Source: Neocallimastix lanati (nom. inval.) (lineage: Eukaryota; Neocallimastigomycota; Neocallimastigomycetes; Neocallimastigales; Neocallimastigaceae). From it: a DNA stretch of 64,000 nt. Below the pieces are notes generated by a model, which was not told where the DNA came from, ran no database searches, and saw only the letters and a program-made list of their open reading frames with translations. Positions 1 to 9,271 of the stretch are shown here, piece after piece. The position numbers and the translations under genes are program-made. The stretch spans positions 62,001 through 126,000 of the forward strand of contig JACVTC010000222.1 in NCBI GenBank assembly GCA_016946835.1, given 5' to 3'. Numbering within the stretch: the first letter of the stretch is position 1; each line of letters starts with the position of its first letter.

Positions 1-787
1 ATTTCAACATTTCATTAATGATATATTTGAAGACATTATTGGTTCTTTCGTTTATTGTTATATCGAAGATGATATAATTATTTTTTCTCTCGACATGAAT
101 ATTCACTTCCAACATCTTATTGAAGTTTTAAAAAAGACTAAGAAAAGCTGACTTATATGCAAAATTGGAAAAATATGAATTTTTACGTACCATTCTTGGA
201 CTTCCTTTGGTCACAGAATTTCTTCAGATGGAATATTCATGGACCCCAAAAAAGTTTCTTCTATTTTAGAATAGCCTATCCCTAAAAATGTTAAAGAATG
301 ACAATCATTTCTCGGACTAACGAATTATTATCGACGATTTATTCCTAGTTTTGCATCCATTACTCATCCTTTTCATTGTTGGTTAAAGAAAAAACTCTAA
401 ATTTAATTGGTTTACTGAAATTCAAACCGCATTTGATAACATCAAATCAAAAGTTTTCTTCTACCCCTGTTTTAGTCTATCCCAATCGTGATCTTCCTTT
501 TCTTGTTGAGACTGATAAGTAGTAATTTTGCGATAGGAGTCCTTCTCTCACAAACTTCTTCTAAAGATAATAAAGTTCACCCAGTTTCATTCGTTTCTAG
601 ATCTCTAACTTCTGCCGAACGTAATTATCCTATCTACGATAAAGAACTTTTAGCTATCGTAGAAAGCCCTTGAACCATGGAGGCATTTATTAAAAGGTAC
701 CTCTACTCCTTTCACAATTTTCTCTGACCATCGGAATCTTTTATATCAAAAGAAACCAGAGAAAATGACTCAACGCTTGGTTCGCTG

Positions 788-789
<2 letters not shown>

Positions 790-820
<31 letters not shown>
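790..820. repeat. 31-nt poly(T) tract inside gypsy copy A
   Basis: A pure T run sits where copy B (47,390-47,405) has a mixed, partly T-rich sequence between the Gly-codon stretch and GAATTCAA. The flanks align, so the tract grew or was inserted inside the former RNase H region. Confidence 0.9.
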
Positions 821-1905
821 CTGAATTCAATTTTAAAATTGTTTATCGTGCTGCTGGTTACGCTAATGGTAAACCGGATGCTCTTTCCCCGTCGATCTGA
901 CGATGCCTCAGAAAACAATAATCCTTCTTCTTCTTGTGATGTTCCATTTATTGTTATTCGTCCAGAAAATTTTCTGTGCTATTACTTCTTTTGGTTCTTC
1001 CCTCATTGATCAAATTTTTAAATGAATGCAAAAAATGATGAATTTTATTCTGATATTTTATAATGAATTAAGTTCAAAAGATTCCAATAATTCCAAATTT
1101 AAAAAAAAAAAAACTTTTCTATGAGTTGAAACAGTTTTCTTTTGTTTTAAAAATAAAATCTATGTTCCTCCAAAAATGTCGTTCTACCGTTCTTAACATC
1201 TGCCATGATTCTCCCTCAGTTGGCCATTATGGAATTAAGAAGACTTTTCTTCTCTAATCTATTGTGACTTTTGCTTTTGGTGACCTTCTCTTTACTCTGA
1301 TGTTAAAAATTACGTTCGTTCTTGTGATACTTGTTCTCGTTCAAAAAAGATTTTAAACATAATAAACTCTATGGTTTTCTCCAACCTCTCGAAATTCCTT
1401 CAAAACCATGGTCTTTCTTTTTCCTTGGACTTTTATTATAGATCTTCCATTATCTAATGGTTTTTACTTACATTTTTTTTTGTAGAGTGACTGACCGCTT
1501 TACTTAAAAAAAGGGGTCATTTTATTCCTTTTCCTAAAAGTTCCTTCGGCTATGGATACTACTTCCTCTTTTATGAACAATATTTTTTTTTTTTCGCCTT
1601 CATGGATTTTCATGGATTTCCTTCTGAAATTATTTCTGATAGAGGCACCCAATTTACCTCTAAATTTTGGTCTGCTAATTTGTAAGTTTTTTTTTTTTTT
1701 ATTTTTCGTATAAACAATGAAACTTGCTTCTCCTTTTCATCATCAATCCAACGGGTTTAACGGAGAAGGAAAACTCCGTTATCGAAACAATATCTAAGAT
1801 GCTATGCTAATTTTACGTGGTTCTTTCTGGTCAAAATATTTATTCGTTGCAGAATTTTAGTTATAATAGGGCAGTACAAGAATCCATTAAACATTCCTCC
1901 ATTTC

Positions 1906-1908
<3 letters not shown>

Positions 1909-1954
<46 letters not shown>
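1909..1954. repeat. 46-nt poly(T) tract inside gypsy copy A
   Basis: A second pure T run interrupts the integrase C-terminal region, between sequence encoding RAVQESIKHSSIS and the following open stretch. Confidence 0.9.
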
Positions 1955-1956
<2 letters not shown>

Positions 1957-2211
1957 AAATTATGGCTATAAATCCAAGACATTCACCTGCAAATTCCTAG
2001 TAGTTCAAATGTATCACGAGCTGATGAAATCATAAAAAAAATTTTTTAAAATTAGCCAAAAAGAACTAAAAAGAAAACGTAAAGGAAGCAAGTAAGTAAG
2101 AAACAAGAAGAACAATTTACAAATAAACGATCGATCTGAAGCACCAAATTTTAAAACTTGGTGATCGATAAAGTATGGTTGAATAGCTCACTCACTTGTA
2201 ATACATAAAGG

Positions 2212-2242
<31 letters not shown>

Positions 2243-2438
2243 GAACTAGAAAACTTGGACCTTTTAAAATTATTCAAGAAAATCTCATAAGGATCGTACC
2301 ATACCAATTAGAATTACCAAAACAATTTAAAAAAAATACACTCTGCTCTGCGATTCATGTATCCGAACTTGAAGCCCTATGATGAAGATTAACTTTGAAA
2401 GAAAACAAGAAACCACCACCACCAATAAGTATAAATGA

Positions 2439-2617
2439 AGAAGAAAAATTTGAAGTAGAAGAAATTCTTGAAGTAAGAAAACATTATGGAACATTATGGA
2501 AAACCACAATATCTTATTAAAAAATGGAAAGGCAATCCATTATCCAATGCTCCAGGGAACCCGAAAGCCATCTTAATTGTTCAGAACTTATTAAAAAAGT
2601 TCAATGAAAATAAATAA
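2439..2617 (+). pseudogene. Chromodomain remnant at the pol C-terminus
   Basis: Read across two frameshifts, this stretch gives FEVEEILEVRKHYG, then KPQYLIKKWKGNPLSN, then REPESHLNCSELIKK. That is the canonical order of a chromodomain: a Val-Glu-x-Ile-Leu strand, Tyr-Leu-(Ile/Val)-Lys-Trp-Lys-Gly, and a W/R-Glu-Pro-Glu-Ser-x-Leu segment before the C-terminal helix. A tandem copy of the 10-mer acattatgga at 2481-2500 causes the first frameshift. The Trp of the usual Trp-Glu-Pro-Glu has become Arg. The domain marks the element as a chromovirus. Confidence 0.8.
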
Positions 2618-2915
2618 ATTATACATTATATATATATATATATATTTTTTTTTACTATGATCAATATTATTATTATCACTTATACTTTAATATTTTTTTT
2701 TTATACAAAAAAAAAAAAAAAAAAAAAAAAAACATGTATCTTAGATAGTTTCACTTTTATATATACTATATTTTTAAATTTAAAGATTTCATGTATTTGA
2801 TTATTAACATGTATTTGATTTGAAAATTTTTACTCATGTATAATTGTATAATTCTTTGATTAAAAAATTTATTTGATCTATTATTAATAGAGATTAGTTT
2901 TTTTTTTGTTAATTT

Positions 2916-2957
<42 letters not shown>

Positions 2958-3118
2958 AAATTTAAGATTAGTCTGGTATCCGAATCCTTGAGGAGTACCA
3001 TGGTAACGAATACTAAAATTTGTTAAAAAGGAAATCTTGGTATAGCTGTTAGAGCGTATAGCCATGAAACGAACTACTTGAGTTGTTCGATTCACACTTT
3101 AAACCTATTTTTTAGGAA
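2618..3118. other. Non-coding A/T-rich gap
   Basis: It holds a (TA)n tract near 2630, homopolymers (A about 2707-2731, A about 2918-2955) and little else. From about 2960 to 3100 base composition is mixed. On the minus strand an open frame starting at 3095 has a presequence-like N-terminus rich in Arg, Ser and Thr, and ends in the homopolymer. I cannot assign it. Confidence 0.5.
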
Positions 3119-3208
3119 GACATGAAGGCTTTTCCTAAAGGTATTCAAGATGGAAGTTATGCGAAAGAATTTATGAATGAAATAAATTCAGGTGCAAAAA
3201 AACTTTAA
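3119..3208 (+). pseudogene. Possible ketol-acid reductoisomerase C-terminal scrap
   Basis: The frame reads EDMKAFPKGIQDGSYAKEF and continues with MNEINSGAKKL and a stop. The IQDGSYAKEF core followed by a Glu and a Gly resembles the C-terminal helix of class I ketol-acid reductoisomerases (valine/isoleucine synthesis), where Ile-Gln-x-Gly-x-(Phe/Tyr)-Ala-Lys is common. Only about 30 residues exist and no catalytic residues are included, so this could be chance or another family. A TTTTAG immediately upstream would serve as a 3' splice site, so it may be the last exon of a lost gene. Confidence 0.3.
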
Positions 3209-3429
3209 ATATTTTTATTTTCATTGTTCCAGTTAATTCTTTTTCTTGTATTTTTCTTTAAGAATTTCTAAGAAATTCTTAATAATCCAATAAAAAAATT
3301 ATTTTTTATTTTAATTTTTTATTTTAAATCCTTTCCAACACCACCACCATCACCACCATCACCATGAGTTTCTAATTTAACCTGAGAAAATCAGTTTTTA
3401 AAGGATTTTTTCTAAGATTCTAAAAAAAA

Positions 3430-3865
3430 ATTTTTTTTTTTTTTGAAAATCATACCAACGGTTTTTTTTCCAGTAAAAAGTATAAATCTGAGTAAAAATT
3501 TTTACAAAAGAAATATTTTTTTTTTTTTTTTTTTTTTTAAAAAATTCATGCTTTTATTAATTAATCAAATTACTTTATGAATAATAAAGTAATTTGATAT
3601 ATTATACAAAATTAATTAACTAATTAATGAATTAATTAATTAATAAATAAATAAATAATTACTTTATTAATTTATTAAAATAAAATTTATTAAAGTAATT
3701 ATTTATTAATAATAAGCTAAAAACGTTTTATAAAAAATTTTTTTTATTAATTTATTAAAATAAAATTTATTAAAGTAAATTTTTTATAAAACGTTTTTTT
3801 TTTAGCTTATTATTAATTTCCAATGTTGCCTATTGTTTTTTTACTTAATAAGTGGACCAAGCATA
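3430..3865 (+). repeat. LTR-like sequence downstream of gypsy copy A
   Basis: This stretch is homologous to 43,528-43,830. Both contain a GTAAAAAGTATAAAT block, then the (A)TGCTTTTATTAAT region, the ACTTTGATATATTA block, and a TTTTATAAAAC segment followed by CTTATTATTAATTT. One copy lies 3' of gypsy copy A and the other 5' of copy B, as expected if it is the LTR of this family. Both TG...CA ends could not be defined. The A copy has an internal inverted duplication (about 3,655-3,800). Confidence 0.55.
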
Positions 3866-4585
3866 TTATCATATTTTTATATTTTTTAAAGTTTTAATTC
3901 AATCAATGAATAAATAAAAAAAAATAATATTTTAAAAATTAAAAAAAAAAAAATAATAATAATAATAATAATAATAATAATTAATTATATAATACTTAAA
4001 AAAAAAATAATAATAATAATTAATTATATAATATTTAAAAAAAAATAAAATAATTAATTATATAATATTTAAAAAAAAATAAAATAATTAATTATATAAT
4101 ATTTATAAAAAAAAAAATCCGAGAAATTCCATTTTTTTTTATATAATAGAAAATGATATAAATTAAAAAAAAATAAAAATAATAAAAATAATTAATATAA
4201 AGTCAAGTTGAAATTAAAATCAACTCTAAAATTAAAAATAAATTAAAAAAAAAAAATAAATAAATAAATACACCATTTTATATATAATTAAATTAAAAAA
4301 AATAAATACTATAAGAGGATATAGAGTTGAAACTAATTTATATTATACTCAATCAATATTATCTAATTAGAACAATTAAAAAAAAAAAAAAAAAAAAAAA
4401 AATGAAAATTTTTTTTTTAAAGGATTATTTTTATATTTTTCAAGAAGAGAAACAATTTAAATTTTCCTTAGAAAAAAAAAAAAAAAAAAAAAAAAGAGGA
4501 GATCCATATCTTTTTTATATATTATATTGACAATCCATCAATATAATTATTTTATTAATTTAATTTTTGAAATAACTCTAATACA
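3866..4585. other. Gene-free A/T repeats
   Basis: It contains an (AAT)n tract at about 3955-3982 and three tandem copies of a roughly 45-bp A-rich unit ending in TTAATTATATAATA (3983-4100), then homopolymers. The 67-residue open frame here is a poly-Lys/Phe artefact of A/T runs. Confidence 0.6.
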
Positions 4586-4801
4586 TCACTTTTTAATCCA
4601 GAGAACTTTTTTTTTTTTTTTAACACCTTCCGTAATACTTAAATGGTATTCGGCTTCTATAGTAGAAAGTGGCTTTCGGGTTGAATGTCTCCTCCTTAAG
4701 CTGGCATTAATCATAATGAATGAATTCTTTCTCATAAGAAATAGTTTAGTCCCAGAAGTTATATATATTAAATTTCGATCCCTACCTATTGTCAATGGCA
4801 T
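4586..4801 (-). mobile_element. Ty1/copia RNase H fragment
   Basis: The minus-strand reading contains RRRHSTRKPLSTIEAEYHLS. The spacing Ser-Thr-x3-Leu-Ser-Thr-x-Glu-Ala-Glu-Tyr is the hallmark of the copia RNase H domain. It is followed, after a poly(Lys) tract made by a T run on the plus strand, by a Leu-Trp-Ile-Lys segment that also fits the copia alignment. It is isolated and truncated at both ends. A second copia piece lies at 38.26-38.47 kb. Confidence 0.7.
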
Positions 4802-5084
4802 CGATATTTAAATGGAACCGTTAACCAATTCAACTTTAAAGCTTTAAAGCTTCATCTCTAGATATTTCTCTCTAGATAAGTGGTTTTAATTTTTTTTTTT
4901 TTTTTTGAATTCACTCCGTGTCAAAATTTTTTGGACAAGGAAATTAGCTTCCAAAAAAAAAAAAGCTTTATATGACTTTTAAACAGTCCAACGGATGATG
5001 ACGATATACTCATTTTATTTTTTCCTAACTTTCCTAAAAATTAATGACTATAATCAGTTTTTCATTTGAACCATATATATTTTT

Positions 5085-5125
<41 letters not shown>

Positions 5126-5226
5126 AAGTGGAGACTTTGTTTCCTGTAGGACAGATGTGTATGTGTATATGTAGACAATTTACAAATTCAAAGATATTAA
5201 ATCAAAAAATAGATAAAAGTCTTATG

Positions 5227-5230
<4 letters not shown>
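4802..5230. other. Gap with homopolymers
   Basis: Mixed A/T-rich sequence with a T run (about 4890-4907) and an A run (about 5086-5122). No coding signal was found. Confidence 0.5.
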
Positions 5231-5264
<34 letters not shown>

Positions 5265-6480
5265 CAGGGAAGAGAATACACTTCCAAAACTTTATTAAAT
5301 TTTATTTTAAAAAATACATGTAGGTGAAAAGTACATTTTGAAATTAAAAATAAAAAAAATTAAAAAATAAAAAATAAAAAAGCTCGAAAATACTATGTAT
5401 TTCGGGCAAGTTGTACTATGCGGGAATTTTTCCCTTCCTAACAAATAAAAAAGAAATAAAACCTAGAAGTAACATCTTTAAAATAGATAGTGTGGTGTCC
5501 ACTAAACTCTCCCCGGATCCATCATTTATTGGACTACTAGGGCAAGATTCATCCTTCGTAGAAATAGATGAAGATCCTGTATTATCATTATGCCTTATCA
5601 GTACGACGTCGACGCTCTTGGATAAGTTTGGTATTTTGCAATACCTATCAAATAATAGCACAAACGAACTACTTATGATAGGTATTGCTCTTGTTAAGAA
5701 TTCCGCCAAGCCTACAATTTTTGGAACAGATGACTCAGATGAACTTTTGAAAAGTAGTTCATTTAATTGTCTCTTCTCCCCACTATCGAAATGTAGCTCA
5801 TTTAAAACTAAAGTCCCACCAAGAAGGAACAAATATATATAATGATTGATATAATCTTCAAAATTAGAAATAGAGTCATAGGAAGAAAGAGGATTAAACA
5901 CTCTAATCTTCCTAAGGAATAAAACATAGAGATCATCGATGAAATTTAAAGAATTCCATCTAAAAGATGCAAGAGCATCGCATTTAAAAACCCAATGTTC
6001 AAAAGATAGTTTATCTTCGCCACAACAGGGGCAAGACTTGGGACAATCTTCTGAAACTCTACCCATTCTAATAGCAATAGTAGTATTGTATTTATAACCA
6101 CAGCGTAAACGTATATAATCCACGAAAACCCTAAGTTGAATTGGGGATATTTTAAGCTAAGCATAATTATAACTTTATTGTTTGAGAACTTATTACAATC
6201 GTAATTTTGACCTTTAATACCTTGAAATTTGGAAACTGATTTTCAGTAACGTTCTAAAATATCGTCATATTTTTCACATTTATATTTTTTGTTTTTTTTT
6301 ATACAGTGTTCTTGATTCTTTAGTCCAGGAATAATGATGCATTTTGGGAATAGATTTAATAAGATCCTTTATAATACAGTTTGATTTACTCCATTTTGCA
6401 AAAGATTTAATCTGTAAGGCTGCGCAGACACCAGCAATAGGAAGAATGCTTAGATCTCGAGATAAAGCATAAGTACTCAT
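5231..6480 (-). mobile_element. LINE (non-LTR retrotransposon) 3' end, 5'-truncated
   Basis: A minus-strand open frame at 5416-6123 encodes a Cys-rich motif (SCPCCGEDKLSFEHWVFKC), the C-terminal zinc-binding CCHC-type motif of non-LTR retrotransposon polymerases. It is followed by a long Ser-rich tail ending in a hydrophobic segment (LLLGFISFLFVRKGK). An upstream piece at 6280-6480 (IKSFAKWSK and SKSNCIIKDLIKSIPK) looks like the RT-to-zinc-finger linker. The 3' UTR and poly(A) tail (T run 5231-5261 on the plus strand) match the LINE copy at 36.8-37.2 kb. That copy shares the tail motif DVVLIRHNDNTGSSSIS. The RT core is absent. Confidence 0.8.
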
Positions 6481-7804
6481 AGTAGAATTATGTCAAAAAT
6501 ATACTAATACCTTTTCAAAAAATATTTTTAATTAACAATAGATTAACAAAATTTTAAAAGTAGCATAACATTAGAAAAGCAAAAATTAAATTTAGGGTTT
6601 ATTTTTTTTTATTTTAATATAAAAAAAAAAAAAAATAAACTTAATCATGACTATAGGATATTAAATAAATAATTTTAATTTTGTGTTTATTTTTTATTTT
6701 TTTTTTTGATTTTGATTTATTTTTTTTTCCTCTTTTAAAAAAAAAATAGAAAAAAAAATAGAAAAAAAAAAAAAAAAATAATCAATTTTTCTTTTCTTTT
6801 TTCTATTTTTTTTTTTTTCTATTTTTTTTTAAACTATATAAGGTGAAGGTAGTACAAATAAGAACAAGCCTAAATAATTTTCTTTAAATAAAATTTGTTG
6901 AAAATGATAATAATAATAAATAATAAATTACACTTTAATAAATAATAACTTAAAAAAATATTATTATTTATTTATTTATTTATCTATTATTATTAGATTA
7001 AACACATCATTTAAATATAAATATATTTTTTAAAAATAAAAAAAAAGGAATTTATAAATATTCTTTTTATTTTTTTTTATTTATTTATTTACTTTATTTT
7101 TATTTATTTATTTATTTATTTATTTTATAAAAATTTTTTTTAACATCTAATTTTATATTTCTATTTTCTCTATGTAATAATTTAAAGTGTCTATTTTAAT
7201 ATTTTTAATTGAAATTTTTAAATATATTATATCTATTTTTTTTTTTTTTTATTTTTTATTTTTATTTTTATTTTTAATTTAATATTTTCTATATTTATAT
7301 AAAATTTTCTAATTGTTTATTTTTCTTTTAATTGTTTATTATTCTTTGTAAATTCTATTAATTGGTTTTTTAATTCTATTTTATTTTATTCATTTTTTAA
7401 TTTTTTTTTTTTTTGTAATTATAAAACTATGGATTTTTTTTTTATCTTGAATTTCTTTAAAAACTTTTGATCAGATAGTTTTTGTTTTTTGTTGTTAATA
7501 AAAATAATTTAATATTTTTACTTACTTTTATAATTTAATTTTTTTTTTTTTTTTTTATTTTTTTTAATTTTTGTTTTAATATTTTTTTTTTTTTTTTTAC
7601 AAATACTTCTATATTTTCTATTTGTATAATAAATAAATAAATAATTTAAATTTGACTTTTACAAATAAAAAAAAAGTCTATAAATAGTATTATAATACAT
7701 ATTGATGGATTGATTTAATGTATTTTTTATATTTATATTTATAATACATTAAAAAAAAACCGTTTTTTTAAATTTTAAAAATTTTTTTTTTAAGTAATAT
7801 TCAT
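6481..7804. other. Gene-free A/T sequence downstream of the acyltransferase
   Basis: Homopolymers and TTTA/TAAA microsatellites dominate. A near-palindrome of A-rich and T-rich blocks (about 6735-6830) could fold as a long A/T hairpin. This stretch is the 3' flank of the minus-strand gene ending at 7805; no other gene was found. Confidence 0.6.
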
Positions 7805-9271
7805 TTAGTTGTTGGTTTTGCTTTTATCCGTTTTATCACCATCAACGACTAATTCAACCAACATTTTGTCGGATTCTTCCTTTTCGGCGGCTTCAACTTC
7901 CTTCTTGGCTTCTTCCTTCTTAGCTTCTTCCATCTTCTTAGATTCATTATTATCGCCGGTCTTTCCACTGGAGGACTTGCTGGTGCCATTAATCTTACCG
8001 AGAATAAACTTATGAAGTTTTTGGAGGAGAACGGCAGATGGAATAGCTGGAATGAAAACGATGAGCATTAAGAGAGGAACACTTTGGACATGATAAATTG
8101 GTGGGGTGGCATCAGCGAAGGTATGAGCAAATGGTTCCAAGAAGAGACCATGAATAAGATAGAATTCCAAGGTGATGGTACCCATAAAGTTAAGGAAACG
8201 ATTTCCGAATTGAATCTTCATACCAAGGAAGAAGAAGAAGAAAACAAAGGTCATACAAGCAATAATTTCGGTGATAAGACATGGCCAACGACGTAACATG
8301 TTGTAACCTTTATCATCATTTTCTCCATAGTAGGTGAAGATGGTTTTGGTGTAGGCTGAAAGTTTATAGGTAGCGAACATACCAACGAAAAGAACGACCA
8401 TATAGATGTAGTAAAGAATATTATGTTTCTTGAAGTGATCGACGACCTTCTTTTGATATTTGGCAAATAAGACACCAATAGGGAAAGCAGAAATAGAATT
8501 ATACCACCATTCCCCACGAACTAACCAATCATTGTGATCAAGAGAGGTACCGAATAAGAGGTAGAGGAAGACCATGAAGAAAAGAGTGGTGATGGCCATA
8601 CCATCTCTCTTTACAAAACGGAAAGAAAGGTAGAAAAAGAGGTAAAGGAAAGGTAAGACGACGACGAACCAAGCATGAGGATTACTAAGTTTTAATCCAA
8701 AGAAGTAGATAAAGAATTTTTTGACGTCGATATCTTCACGCATAAGGAAACGAGCCACTAAGAAAATCCAACCAGTGGTGTAGTAGGATAATACGACAGG
8801 GAGGACACGACGACGGAAGTAACCGTTACTTAAGTAGTTAGCCTTCTTATGGAAACTGTAGTAGAGACCGTAACCGGAACAGAATAAGAAGATGGCCACA
8901 AAGTAGAAACCGATATTAACAAATAAGTTCAAGCCATCGGCGACAAATTTATCAGCGCTTAGCCAACTGGCACAAGTTTTTTGACTGATATGATGACACA
9001 TAATACACACTGAAATGTAACCTTGAATGGCCTTCATTTGTTTCAAGGAGAAGGCACCGTCATTCCATTTACTATTTCCAAAGAATTTAGCTCCCCAGAA
9101 TAAAAGAATGAGAAGGATGGGGTAAACGGCATAGGTAAATTTATTAGATATGTTATCAAATTTAGTTTTTGGTTTTGGTTGAGGTTCTTCCTCTTTCTTT
9201 GCTTCCTCTGCTAAAACTAAAGCCAAATTAGTAATAAATAATAGAATTAAACTTAAATTTTTGTTTATCAT
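7805..9271 (-). CDS. Acyltransferase-3 family integral membrane protein
   Basis: A complete 488-residue frame without introns. Residues 1-21 form a signal peptide (hydrophobic ILLFITNLALVL before Ala-Glu), followed by an acidic/Lys/Pro spacer. About ten membrane segments span residues 46-440. Family marks are the MKAIQGYISVCIMCHHIS start with a His pair at 93-94, the FLFCSGYGLYYSF motif near 128, an Arg-Arg-Arg turn near 153, and TITLEFYLIHG near 375, which matches the closing segment of acyltransferase-3 proteins. These enzymes move acetyl or other acyl groups onto sugars or lipids across the membrane; the substrate here is unknown. The C-terminal 60 residues are Lys/Glu-rich and probably cytosolic. 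G+C is visibly higher than in neighbouring genes, and the family is mostly bacterial, so transfer from gut bacteria is plausible but not shown. The ATG is supported by the signal peptide directly after it. Confidence 0.85.
   Translation of the reverse strand: MINKNLSLILLFITNLALVLAEEAKKEEEPQPKPKTKFDNISNKFTYAVYPILLILLFWGAKFFGNSKWNDGAFSLKQMKAIQGYISVCIMCHHISQKTCASWLSADKFVADGLNLFVNIGFYFVAIFLFCSGYGLYYSFHKKANYLSNGYFRRRVLPVVLSYYTTGWIFLVARFLMREDIDVKKFFIYFFGLKLSNPHAWFVVVLPFLYLFFYLSFRFVKRDGMAITTLFFMVFLYLLFGTSLDHNDWLVRGEWWYNSISAFPIGVLFAKYQKKVVDHFKKHNILYYIYMVVLFVGMFATYKLSAYTKTIFTYYGENDDKGYNMLRRWPCLITEIIACMTFVFFFFFLGMKIQFGNRFLNFMGTITLEFYLIHGLFLEPFAHTFADATPPIYHVQSVPLLMLIVFIPAIPSAVLLQKLHKFILGKINGTSKSSSGKTGDNNESKKMEEAKKEEAKKEVEAAEKEESDKMLVELVVDGDKTDKSKTNN

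Larger units (their letters stand above)
1..2617 (+). mobile_element. Ty3/gypsy chromovirus pol relic (copy A), 5'-truncated by the window edge
   Basis: This is a degenerate reverse transcriptase, RNase H, integrase and chromodomain stretch with many stops and frameshifts. It starts inside the RT palm and is nearly colinear with copy B (46.6-47.9 kb). The RT active-site region is altered (Tyr-Cys-Tyr-Ile-Glu-Asp-Asp near 55-75). RNase H follows at about 488-673 (VHPVSFVSRSLTSAERNYP, then ELLAIVE). The zinc-binding integrase part is at about 1180-1370. The integrase core motif EIISDRGTQFTS lies at about 1627-1662 and an HQSNGFNGE block at about 1740-1770. It ends with a chromodomain. Homopolymer tracts of 31 T (790-820) and 46 T (1909-1954) interrupt the coding sequence. 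It is clearly non-functional; the family call is firm. Confidence 0.9.

Noticed and set aside
5411-5842. 143-codon plus-strand frame
   Set aside because: It is antisense to the LINE C-terminus, whose minus-strand reading has a zinc motif and a homolog elsewhere in the window.
8084-8517. Short frames across the acyltransferase
   Set aside because: Shadows of the intact 488-residue minus-strand gene.
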